Counted from the first letter of the stretch, positions 1-5,880 are shown. The stretch: 7,886 bases of DNA from an uncultured Clostridia bacterium (GCA_947625455.1 CANQOJ010000102.1:1-7886); one strand, 5' to 3'. Numbers and translations are program-made. The notes: a model not told the origin generated them from the letters alone.

Positions 1-404
1 CAGTGCGCCGCTTCAATGCATATCATTCTCCCTACGCCCCCGCACCCTATGACGGTGACTTTAGAGTTAAGGCTAGCGCCCATGGCTTCAATTGACTTCG
101 TAAATCCTATGGCGTCGGTATTGTAGCCTGTTCTGTCGGCAATTTTAATGCAGTTTACCGAATGATAGCGCTTAGCGCCGTCCGACAGCGACTTGCAGTA
201 GTCGATTATGGCGAGTTTATGCGGGATTGTAACGTTAATTCCCTCAAACCTGTCAAGAAGTTCATACTTCCTCGAAAGTTCTTCGGGCGCAATATCGTTC
301 AGCGTATACTCCGCTTCAATCCCCGAAAGTTCAAACAACCGCCTGTGTATCTGCGGGGAGAGCGAATGACCGAGCGGGTGACCTATAAGACAAAATTTCC
401 TCAT
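1..404 (-). CDS. aroE: Shikimate dehydrogenase, N-terminal 134 residues (cut by the window edge)
   Basis: AroE reduces 3-dehydroshikimate to shikimate with NADPH in the cytosolic shikimate pathway. Translating the minus strand from the ATG at 404 gives 134 uninterrupted residues that leave the left edge. The substrate half shows GHPLGHSLSP (residues 8-17, with the two shikimate-binding serines at 14 and 16), GINVTIPHK (55-63, catalytic Lys63), Asn84 in SVNCI, and GYNTDAIGF (93-101, catalytic Asp97). The cofactor domain then begins with VIGCGGVGR (118-126), a dinucleotide-binding glycine loop. The start is supported by AAGGA a few bases upstream and by alignment with the family's usual start. 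It follows fabD after 6 nt, so the two are probably co-transcribed. The segment around residues 77-86 reads AKRYHSVNCI, where most family members have a form like GAVNT, but the key Asn is kept. A paralogue such as YdiB (quinate/shikimate dehydrogenase) cannot be excluded from the N-terminal part alone. Confidence 0.93.
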   Translation of the reverse strand, partial: MRKFCLIGHPLGHSLSPQIHRRLFELSGIEAEYTLNDIAPEELSRKYELLDRFEGINVTIPHKLAIIDYCKSLSDGAKRYHSVNCIKIADRTGYNTDAIGFTKSIEAMGASLNSKVTVIGCGGVGRMICIEAAH

Positions 405-410
405 AATTCC

Positions 411-1334
411 TTATCCTTTCAAAACTGTAAGAGCCTTTTCCAGTGTTTCGTTGTTTTCAACATTCACGCTTACAACATCTTTAAGCGTTTTCTTTACAAG
501 TCCTGTCAAAACCTTGTTGGGACCGAGTTCGACAAACGCTTCAATTCCGTCAGCCTGCATGGCGTTAAGTTCGTCTACAAACCTTACGGGCGAACAAATG
601 TGCTTTGCGAGATAGTCGCACATAAAAGGCAGACCGGCAAATTTCTTGCCGTAAAGGTTTGAATAGAACGCACAGCGAGCTTCGCTGAATGTTGTGCCGA
701 TTAGTTTCTCCTTAAACTCGTCAGCGGCGGGCTGCATAAGTTTTGTGTGGAATGCCGCCGAAACCGCAAGCTTTACGCAGCGTTTTTTCATTTCGCCGAA
801 TTTCGCTATTGCTTCGTCAATTGCCGCCGCTTCTCCCGCAATAACCGTCTGCACGGGGGAATTGTAGTTTGCGGGCGCGGCGAAACCGCTAACGCTTGAC
901 AACACCTGCTCGATTTCTTCTTCAGACGCGCCGATAACCGCCGCCATTGCGCCTTTTGAATTTTCGGCGCATTTTGCCATAGCCTCGCTTCTCCATTTTA
1001 TCGCCTTGAACGCTTCTTCAAGCGGAAGCATGCCCGCCGCGACCATAGCCGCATATTCGCCCAGAGAATGACCTGCGACCGCATCGCAGTCAACTCCGTT
1101 TTCCCTTACGGCATTCAGCGCAAGAAGTGATACCGTAAAAATCGCGGGCTGTGACAATCTTGTCTGCGCCAGCTCTTCAGCCGTAGAATTTTTAAGCTTT
1201 GCCTTTAAGTCATAGCCCAGAATGTCCGAGCCGCACTCAATTATCCCCTTGGATTTTTCATACCTTTCAAGAAGCTCAATACCCATCTGCGGATATTGAG
1301 AGCCTTGACCTGAGAAGAGAAAAGCTGTTTTCAT
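411..1334 (-). CDS. fabD: Malonyl-CoA:ACP transacylase
   Basis: FabD transfers malonyl from CoA to acyl carrier protein, supplying the extender unit for FabH and FabF. The 307-residue protein has the usual family length and is complete. It shows the N-terminal GQGSQ (residues 9-13), the SQPAI segment (61-65), the nucleophile elbow GHSLGEYAA (Ser90 is the acyl-enzyme serine), Arg115 in KWRSEAM (binds the malonyl carboxylate), catalytic His196 in AAFHT, and a C-terminal GPNKVLTGL (271-279). The ATG at 1334 was chosen because a GGAGGT Shine-Dalgarno lies 9 nt upstream and the protein then begins MKTAFLFSGQG, as is typical. An in-frame GTG at 1382 would add 16 unconserved residues. Unlike many Clostridia clusters, this gene is not within the fab operon: it points away from fabH and is paired with aroE. 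I found no convincing promoter for it in the 348-nt divergent spacer. Confidence 0.97.
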   Translation of the reverse strand: MKTAFLFSGQGSQYPQMGIELLERYEKSKGIIECGSDILGYDLKAKLKNSTAEELAQTRLSQPAIFTVSLLALNAVRENGVDCDAVAGHSLGEYAAMVAAGMLPLEEAFKAIKWRSEAMAKCAENSKGAMAAVIGASEEEIEQVLSSVSGFAAPANYNSPVQTVIAGEAAAIDEAIAKFGEMKKRCVKLAVSAAFHTKLMQPAADEFKEKLIGTTFSEARCAFYSNLYGKKFAGLPFMCDYLAKHICSPVRFVDELNAMQADGIEAFVELGPNKVLTGLVKKTLKDVVSVNVENNETLEKALTVLKG

Positions 1335-1384
1335 AAAATAAAGACCTCCGTAAATAATATAAATTTTCTTACCGTTAGGCACTG

Positions 1385-1417
1385 AGGTAAGAGGTTAGAG
1401 GTAAGATGTAAGAGTTT
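1385..1417 (+). repeat. Degenerate heptad repeat, copy 1
   Basis: Four consecutive units of seven or eight bases follow the pattern GGTWAGA: AGGTAAGA, GGTTAGA, GGTAAGA and TGTAAGA, ending in GTTT. A related block lies at 5702-5741 in the only other long spacer of this window. Both end in GAGTTT, followed by a partly conserved stretch (17 of 25 positions identical when 1412-1436 is aligned with 5736-5760). The block lies upstream of fabD on its coding strand side. Function is unknown. Confidence 0.65.
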
Positions 1418-1498
1418 GATTCAGACCTTATTTTTCTACTCTAACGCGGTGCGCTCTTATTTCCTCTCGGTTTGAGTATTTAAACAATTATGAAAAAA

Positions 1499-1514
1499 TT
1501 GAGAAAAAACTCAA
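1499..1514. promoter_or_regulatory. Small inverted repeat upstream of the fabH promoter, possible operator
   Basis: TTGAG at 1499-1503 and CTCAA at 1510-1514 form an inverted repeat around six A residues. The right arm ends about 30 bp before the -35 box. The same half-site occurs at 1472-1476 and inside the promoter spacer at 1561-1565. A binding site for a lipid-synthesis regulator is an inference only; the five-base arms are short enough to arise by chance in AT-rich DNA. Confidence 0.25.
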
Positions 1515-1543
1515 ATCCTGCCCGCCTAATTTCCAACATCTAC

Positions 1544-1572
1544 TTGACAAACTGCCCAAATTGAGTTATAAT
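1544..1572 (+). promoter_or_regulatory. Consensus sigma-A promoter for the fabH operon
   Basis: TTGACA at 1544-1549 and TATAAT at 1567-1572 are both perfect consensus hexamers and are separated by exactly 17 bp. Transcription should begin near 1579, giving a leader of about 100 nt before the fabH ATG. Its direction and position fit expression of fabH and the closely packed genes after it. A TTGAG motif lies in the spacer (1561-1565), where a bound repressor would block polymerase; that last point is inference. Confidence 0.88.
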
Positions 1573-1634
1573 AAATAACGTATACTGTTGTAAAATTTTA
1601 AGCGGACGGACTTTTAATATTGTGCCGCACGGGT

Positions 1635-1649
1635 TATAATGATATTATA
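1635..1649 (+). promoter_or_regulatory. AT-rich inverted repeat in the fabH leader
   Basis: TATAAT (1635-1640) and ATTATA (1644-1649) are perfect inverted arms around GAT. The site lies about 55 nt after the predicted transcription start and 20 nt before the fabH Shine-Dalgarno. It could be an operator or a weak RNA hairpin, but an all-A/T stem is unstable in RNA. A second -10-like role is unlikely because no -35 box stands at a proper distance. Low-confidence regulatory call. Confidence 0.25.
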
Positions 1650-1682
1650 CATTATTTTGTAAAAAAAAACAAGGAGTTTTTT

Positions 1683-2681
1683 ATGAGCGGAATACAGTTT
1701 TTGGGAACAGGGCGTTACGTTCCCGATTTTGTCGCGGATAACGACAAATTTTCGGAGATACTCGATACGTCCGACGAGTGGATTTTTCCCCGCACGGGCA
1801 TTAAAAAGCGTCAGCTTTCCGTGGACAAGCCTAATTACTATATGGGTACCGAAGCGGCAAAAGACGCGCTTAATTCCGCAGGGATATCCGCAGATAAGAT
1901 TGACCTTATTATAGTTTCAACCTGCACGCCCGATTTCTTCTATCCCGCGATGTCCTGCCTTATTCAAAAGCGCATAGGCGCGGTCAACGCCTCGTGCTTT
2001 GACGTCAACAGCGCCTGCACGGGCTTTATTACGGCTATGGACATAGCGCAAAAGTTCCTTGCAGCAGATAAATACAGAACAATCCTTATCGTTTCGAGCG
2101 AAAAATTGTCGTCACAGCAGGATTATACCGACAGAGCAAACTGTATTTTGTTCGGCGACGCGGCGGGTGCGGTCGTTGTGACGAAAAGCGAGGGCGAGTT
2201 CAGTTCGTTTTTAGGCGCGGAGGGCGACGAATTTGACGCGCTGTACTGCAAGGTGAACTATCAGAGCAACTGCCCGTGGTTTAAGGACGAGGAAGAATTT
2301 TACGGAGACAGATTCAACACCTTTGCAAAAAAGAACTATCTGTATCAGGACGGAAGAGCGGTGTACAAATTTGCCGTAAACGCAATGGCTGACGCGGTAA
2401 ATCATGTTTCGGAGCAGTTTGGGATAAAGCCGTCGGAGCTTGACCTTGTTATCCCGCATCAGGCAAATCTAAGAATAATTGCAAAGGCAACGGAACTCTT
2501 GGGCATACCCGAAGAAAAGGTCTACACAAACATTGAATATATGGGAAACGTATCGAGCGCGTGCATTCCCGTGGGAATTGACGAATTGTTCAAAAGCGGC
2601 AGGCTGAAGCGCGGAATGAAGCTTTGTCTTGTCGGTTTCGGCGCGGGACTTACATACGGCTCGATAATAATGGACACTTGA
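1683..2681 (+). CDS. fabH: 3-oxoacyl-ACP synthase III (initiating condensing enzyme)
   Basis: FabH condenses an acyl-CoA primer with malonyl-ACP to start each fatty acid chain. The protein has 332 residues, about 15-20 longer than common FabH proteins. It has a thiolase fold with the complete Cys-His-Asn triad: Cys112 in NSACTGF, His259 in PHQANLR, and Asn289 in GNVSSACIP. The CoA-binding positions known from E. coli are also present: Trp33 and Arg37 in DEWIFPRTGI, and Arg151 in DRANCILFGDAAGA. The extra length lies at about residues 178-228, where a segment rich in acidic and aromatic residues replaces the usual short Gly/Pro loop before YQDGRAVYKFA. The start is set by AAGGAG at 1671-1676, 6 nt before the ATG; an upstream in-frame TTG at 1620 has no such site. 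It is the first gene after the promoter and is followed by fabG after 14 nt. Primer preference (acetyl or branched) cannot be read from the sequence. Confidence 0.96.
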   Translation: MSGIQFLGTGRYVPDFVADNDKFSEILDTSDEWIFPRTGIKKRQLSVDKPNYYMGTEAAKDALNSAGISADKIDLIIVSTCTPDFFYPAMSCLIQKRIGAVNASCFDVNSACTGFITAMDIAQKFLAADKYRTILIVSSEKLSSQQDYTDRANCILFGDAAGAVVVTKSEGEFSSFLGAEGDEFDALYCKVNYQSNCPWFKDEEEFYGDRFNTFAKKNYLYQDGRAVYKFAVNAMADAVNHVSEQFGIKPSELDLVIPHQANLRIIAKATELLGIPEEKVYTNIEYMGNVSSACIPVGIDELFKSGRLKRGMKLCLVGFGAGLTYGSIIMDT

Positions 2682-2695
2682 CGAAAGGAAAAGAT

Positions 2696-3427
2696 ATGGG
2701 TAAAACAGCGGTTATCACGGGCGCGGGGCGCGGAATAGGCGCGGCGATTGCAAAAAGGCTCGCAAAGGACGGATTTGATATTGCGGTAAACGAACTGACG
2801 GAGGGTTCTGGTGCGCAGACTGTAGAAGAATGTAAGGCGCTCGGAGTAAAAGCGGCGGCATATGCGGCGGACGTTTCGGATTATGCGCAGTGCGAGGAAA
2901 TGGTAAAGAAGATAAAAGAGGATTTCGGGACTATTGACGCGCTTGTAAACAACGCGGGCATAACCCGCGACGGATTGCTCTTAAGGATGACCGAGGAAAA
3001 CTATGACTCGGTTATACGCATAAACCAGAAATCCGTGTTCAATATGACCAAATTTGTCGGCGCGGTTATGTTAAGGCAAAAAAGCGGGAGCATTGTAAAC
3101 CTTGCTTCTGTCGCGGGCTTGTACGGAAACCCCGGACAGATGAACTATTCCGCATCTAAAGGCGCGGTTATCGCCATGACGAAAACGTCCGCGAAAGAAC
3201 TCGGCTCTAGAGGCATACGCGTAAACGCGGTAGCGCCGGGATTTATTCAGACGCCCATGACCGACAAGCTGACGGACGAGCAGAAAAACGCAATCTTGGC
3301 GCAGATAGCTATGAAACGCTACGGACAGCCCGAAGAAATAGCGAATGTTGTGGCGTTTTTATTGAGCGACGACGCTTCATATGTAACAGGTCAGACAATC
3401 GAGATAAGCGGCGGACTTAGTATGTAA
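2696..3427 (+). CDS. fabG: 3-oxoacyl-ACP reductase (short-chain dehydrogenase)
   Basis: FabG performs the first reduction of the elongation cycle, converting 3-ketoacyl-ACP to (R)-3-hydroxyacyl-ACP with NADPH. The 243-residue protein is a classical short-chain dehydrogenase of normal length. It shows the cofactor loop TGAGRGIG (residues 8-15), NNAG (85-88), and the full active-site tetrad Asn110, Ser138, Tyr151 and Lys155 (YSASK), followed by the PG motif at 181-182 and a C-terminal TGQTIEISGGLSM typical of FabG. AAAGGA at 2684-2689 lies 6 nt before the chosen ATG. An in-frame TTG inside fabH would add 24 unconserved residues and was not chosen. Short-chain dehydrogenases are a broad family, but the sequence and the position between fabH and fabF make FabG the clear call. 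In many related clusters acpP follows directly; here it does not. Confidence 0.96.
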   Translation: MGKTAVITGAGRGIGAAIAKRLAKDGFDIAVNELTEGSGAQTVEECKALGVKAAAYAADVSDYAQCEEMVKKIKEDFGTIDALVNNAGITRDGLLLRMTEENYDSVIRINQKSVFNMTKFVGAVMLRQKSGSIVNLASVAGLYGNPGQMNYSASKGAVIAMTKTSAKELGSRGIRVNAVAPGFIQTPMTDKLTDEQKNAILAQIAMKRYGQPEEIANVVAFLLSDDASYVTGQTIEISGGLSM

Positions 3428-3488
3428 ACGGCATAAGGACGGCTTTAAAGGCGGAGCAGGCTTTTGTTCCCGACTGAACGGAGGATAT

Positions 3489-4736
3489 ATGAGTTTAAAT
3501 GACAGAAGAGTAGTAATAACGGGCATGGGGTGCGTAACGCCCTGCGGAAATTCCCCGAAAGAGCTGTGGGACAGCCTTATGGCGGGAAAGCACGGGTTTA
3601 CGCTTGAACCATGGTTTCCCGAAGAAAATCCGGAGGAAAAGAACGTTGTCGCAAGAGTGAAAAACTTCGACGCATCCGCGCTTTTCGATAAAAAGGAGCT
3701 AAGGAGAAGCGACGTTATAACGCAGTATGCCGTATACTGCGCGGATATGGCGCTGAAAGACGCAAAAACTGACTTCAAAGACCTTGATCCGTTTCGCGTT
3801 GGCTGCATAATAGGAAGCGGCATAGGCGGCATATGCACGACAGAGGACGAAATGCTGTCCTACCGCCAAAAGGGAAGCGGACGGGTTTCAGTGTTTACGA
3901 TAACAAAGATGATAGGCAACATGGCGGCGGGTACCGTTGCGATAAAGTACGGGTTTAAAGGCTCAAATTTCTGCGTAACTACTGCCTGCGCGTCGGGTAC
4001 TCAGTCGATAGGCGAGGCATTCCGCGCAATAAAGCACGGTTACCTTGACGCGGCGATTACGGGCGGTACGGAACATTCCGACATAGGTTTCTGCTATGCC
4101 GCGTTCAACAACATGAAAGCCATTACGCGTTCAACCGACGTTGACAGGGCGTCAATACCGTTTGACGCGGAAAGAAGCGGGTTTGTGCTGGGAGACGGGT
4201 GCGGATTGCTGGTGCTGGAAGAATATGAACACGCAAAGGCAAGAGGAGCGGAAATCTACGCCGAAATTCGCGGATACGGCTCTACCTGCGACGCATATCA
4301 TGAAACAAGCCCCGATCCCGACGGTCTTGGCGGTGCGAAAGCTATGGAACTTGCGGTGAAAGAAGCGGGAATTGCCTTCAGTCAGGTAAACTACATCAAC
4401 GCTCACGGCACTTCCACCCATATGAACGACCTCACCGAAACAAAGGCGATAAAGCTTGCTTTCGGAGAACATGCGAAAAACCTCGCTGTAAATTCAACAA
4501 AGTCCATGACAGGGCATTTGCTCGGCGCGGCAGGCGGCGTTGAAGCGATTGTAACGGCATTGTCGGTGAAGTACGGGAAAATTCACAGGACGCTTGGGTA
4601 TAAAGTTCCCGACAGCGAATGCGACCTCGATTATGTGACAGAGGGCGCGCGCGAACTTAAGATAACCGCCGCTTTGAGCAACTCCCTCGGCTTTGGCGGG
4701 CATAACGGGTGTATATGCCTTACGCCTGCGGAATAA
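3489..4736 (+). CDS. fabF: 3-oxoacyl-ACP synthase II (elongating condensing enzyme)
   Basis: FabF extends acyl-ACP chains by condensation with malonyl-ACP and sets much of the chain-length profile. The 415-residue protein matches the usual length of about 410. The Cys-His-His triad and active-site lysine are present: Cys167 in TTACASGT, His306 in NAHGTST, Lys338 in NSTKSMTGH, and His343. Phe402 in the GFGGHN loop is the gating phenylalanine known in this family. The start is supported by GGAGG at 3480-3484, just before the ATG. A 61-nt gap separates it from fabG, and the biotin carrier gene follows after 17 nt. FabB (synthase I) belongs to the same superfamily, but this gene order in Firmicutes favours FabF. 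A few usually conserved positions differ mildly, for example GGTEHSDIGF where GGxEA is common, without touching the catalytic residues. Confidence 0.96.
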   Translation: MSLNDRRVVITGMGCVTPCGNSPKELWDSLMAGKHGFTLEPWFPEENPEEKNVVARVKNFDASALFDKKELRRSDVITQYAVYCADMALKDAKTDFKDLDPFRVGCIIGSGIGGICTTEDEMLSYRQKGSGRVSVFTITKMIGNMAAGTVAIKYGFKGSNFCVTTACASGTQSIGEAFRAIKHGYLDAAITGGTEHSDIGFCYAAFNNMKAITRSTDVDRASIPFDAERSGFVLGDGCGLLVLEEYEHAKARGAEIYAEIRGYGSTCDAYHETSPDPDGLGGAKAMELAVKEAGIAFSQVNYINAHGTSTHMNDLTETKAIKLAFGEHAKNLAVNSTKSMTGHLLGAAGGVEAIVTALSVKYGKIHRTLGYKVPDSECDLDYVTEGARELKITAALSNSLGFGGHNGCICLTPAE

Positions 4737-4753
4737 ATGAAAGGAGCAGAAAA

Positions 4754-5233
4754 ATGAGTTTAAAGGATAAAGAAAAAGAGCCGACCGTTATAGAAGATAC
4801 CGTAGAATGTATAGAGGCTCTCGCTAAGATTGTAAAGGAAAATGAACTTTCAAAAATCAAAATAAGCACGGAGGAAATAGACATAGTAATCGAGGGAAAA
4901 TCCCCGATAAAACCGCCGTTTCCCCCTATGCCGATTATGGCACAGCCCGCACAGCCTGTTCAGAACGCGTCGAAATCCGAACCGCAGGAAACTGTTTCGG
5001 GCAAAATCATAAAGTCCAAGATTATAGGAACATTCTATACATCTCCCGCGCCCGAAAAACCGCCGTTTGTAAGAGTTGGCGATACGATTAAAGAGGGCGA
5101 CGTTGTGTGCATAATCGAAAGCATGAAGCTTATGAACGAGATTACGAGCGAATTTGCGGGAAGAGTTGCGGAGATATATGTAAACGACGGCGATACCGTG
5201 GAATTTGACCAGAAGATAATGAGAATTGAGTAG
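4754..5233 (+). CDS. accB: Biotin carboxyl carrier protein of acetyl-CoA carboxylase
   Basis: AccB carries the covalently bound biotin that shuttles carboxyl groups from AccC to the AccA/AccD carboxyltransferase. The protein has 159 residues, as expected. The N-terminal 50 residues are charged and probably helical (binding AccC in known complexes). A Pro/Ala-rich flexible linker follows at about residues 51-70. The C-terminal biotinyl domain (about 80-159) contains GTFYTSPAPEKPPFVRVGD and the biotinylation motif ESMKLMNEI, with Lys125 the predicted attachment site. The ATG at 4754 has AAGGAG at 4741-4746, 7 nt upstream; a longer reading from a GTG inside fabF (4709) lacks support. fabZ begins 8 nt after the stop, so translation is likely coupled. 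A biotin ligase must act on it and is not encoded in this window. Confidence 0.96.
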   Translation: MSLKDKEKEPTVIEDTVECIEALAKIVKENELSKIKISTEEIDIVIEGKSPIKPPFPPMPIMAQPAQPVQNASKSEPQETVSGKIIKSKIIGTFYTSPAPEKPPFVRVGDTIKEGDVVCIIESMKLMNEITSEFAGRVAEIYVNDGDTVEFDQKIMRIE

Positions 5234-5241
5234 GTGACGAT

Positions 5242-5682
5242 ATGACGCTTAATCTTGAGCAGATAAAAGAGATAATCCCCCACCGCGATCCGTTTTTGCT
5301 TATTGACGAGGTAACGGAGCTTGAACCCGGTGTAAGAGTGACGGCAAAGAAGTATTTAAAGCCAGACGAATACTGGTTTAAGGGGCATTTCCCAGGTCAG
5401 CCAGTAACGCCCGGTGTTCTTATGATTGAAATGCTTGCACAGGCGGGGGCTGTCTGCGCGTTGTCGCTTCCCGAAAACAAGGGCAAGATTGCGTTTTTTG
5501 CAGGCATAGATAAGGCGCGTTTCCGCGGGCAGGTTCTGCCGGGAGATACTCTTGAACTCAGCGTAGAGATGACCGAAAAGAAAGGTCCGATAGGCTTTGG
5601 AAAGGCAACGGCAAAGGTAAACGGCAAAAAGGTGGTTACCGCCGAAATATCGTTTGCGGTGTCTGATGCGAAGCAAGAATAA
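5242..5682 (+). CDS. fabZ: 3-hydroxyacyl-ACP dehydratase
   Basis: FabZ removes water from (R)-3-hydroxyacyl-ACP to give trans-2-enoyl-ACP, the step before enoyl reduction. The 146-residue hot-dog-fold protein has the usual length. It shows IIPHRDPFLLIDEV (residues 11-24) and the catalytic region GHFPGQPVTPGVLMIEMLAQ (48-67), with His49 and Glu63 at the positions used by characterised FabZ enzymes. The ATG follows the accB stop by 8 nt, with an AGGTGA-like Shine-Dalgarno overlapping that stop, so it depends on upstream transcription. FabA-type isomerase activity is not expected, since fabA usually travels with fabB and has a longer sequence. Some Firmicutes use FabZ/FabN paralogues for unsaturated fatty acids; the sequence does not settle that. 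A 272-nt non-coding spacer follows, in contrast to the tight junctions upstream. Confidence 0.96.
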   Translation: MTLNLEQIKEIIPHRDPFLLIDEVTELEPGVRVTAKKYLKPDEYWFKGHFPGQPVTPGVLMIEMLAQAGAVCALSLPENKGKIAFFAGIDKARFRGQVLPGDTLELSVEMTEKKGPIGFGKATAKVNGKKVVTAEISFAVSDAKQE

Positions 5683-5701
5683 CTGACTGTAGAAAAACCG
5701 C

Positions 5702-5741
5702 GGCTAGAAGTTAGAAATTAAGAAGCTAGAGGCTAGAGTTT
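5702..5741 (+). repeat. Degenerate heptad repeat, copy 2
   Basis: Five consecutive units follow the pattern RGYTAGA: GGCTAGA, AGTTAGA, AATTAAGA (8 nt), AGCTAGA and GGCTAGA, ending in GTTT. The block starts 19 nt after the fabZ stop. It resembles the block at 1385-1417 in unit length, unit sequence and terminal GAGTTT. It has no coding potential of note. A genome-wide repeat family is the simplest explanation. Confidence 0.7.
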
Positions 5742-5787
5742 AAATCATAGGTAATTTGCCTGCGGATTGCTGTTTTAGTTATTATGT

Positions 5788-5880
5788 TGGGTGCGCCGCC
5801 CTCAAACCCCCGCCAAAGGACGCATTATCCGCCTGCGGCGGATAACGCTCAGCTCCTTTGGAATCCTCGTTACGCACCCA
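5788..5880. repeat. Nested three-arm inverted repeat (hairpin) between fabZ and accC
   Basis: Three exact arm pairs are nested around one centre. The outer pair is TGGGTGCG (5788-5795) with CGCACCCA (5873-5880). The middle pair is CCAAAGGA (5813-5820) with TCCTTTGG (5854-5861). The inner pair is TTATCCGCC (5825-5833) with GGCGGATAA (5837-5845), around a TGC loop. Unpaired stretches separate the arms, so the RNA would form a long hairpin with internal loops. It is richer in G+C than the surrounding spacer. It may be an interspersed repeat, an RNA-processing or stability element, or a partial attenuator. It is not a standard intrinsic terminator: the TTTTT run at 5889-5893 starts 8 nt after the stem. 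Confidence 0.75.

Larger units (their letters stand above)
1335..1682. other. Divergent intergenic region between fabD and fabH
   Basis: This 348-nt AT-rich spacer separates fabD (minus) from fabH (plus) and must hold the control signals for both directions. From left to right it contains the fabD Shine-Dalgarno, a heptad repeat block (1385-1417), a GGTGCGC remnant (1448-1454), TTGAG/CTCAA motifs (1472-1476, 1499-1503, 1510-1514, 1561-1565), a consensus sigma-A promoter for fabH, a palindromic TAAAATTTTA (1591-1600), and an AT-rich inverted repeat in the leader. No protein gene or tRNA is apparent. I did not recognise a known FapR- or FabT-type operator. Confidence 0.8.

Noticed and set aside
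162..662. Plus-strand open frame across the aroE-fabD junction.
   Set aside because: Both minus-strand genes here have clear motifs and intact frames; the plus-strand translation shows no family features.
1335..1382. Longer fabD with a start at the GTG at 1382.
   Set aside because: The ATG at 1334 has a strong GGAGGT 9 nt upstream and gives the family's normal N-terminus; the extra 16 residues are not family-like.
1385..1417. CRISPR array or phage attachment site at the heptad repeats.
   Set aside because: Units are 7-8 bases without unique spacers, and no cas, integrase or tRNA gene is nearby.
1335..1500. Sigma-A promoter for fabD on the minus strand.
   Set aside because: Several AT-rich -10-like hexamers exist (for example near 1355-1360), but none has an acceptable -35 box at 16-18 bp.
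1620..1682. Longer fabH from the TTG at 1620.
   Set aside because: No Shine-Dalgarno stands before it, while AAGGAG precedes the ATG at 1683 and MSGIQFLGTG matches FabH N-termini.
3428..3488. Possible remnant of acpP between fabG and fabF.
   Set aside because: Only 61 nt are present and no DSL-type phosphopantetheine motif or ACP-like frame is visible.
3377..3838. Open frame on the minus strand across fabG and fabF; likewise 6120-6623 and 7488-7841 within accC and accD.
   Set aside because: These are antisense to strongly conserved coding sequence, have no recognisable domain, and are typical by-products of codon bias on the other strand.
4709..4753. Longer accB starting inside fabF at the GTG at 4709.
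   Set aside because: AAGGAG at 4741-4746 fits the ATG at 4754, and the extra residues come from the end of the fabF coding sequence in another frame.
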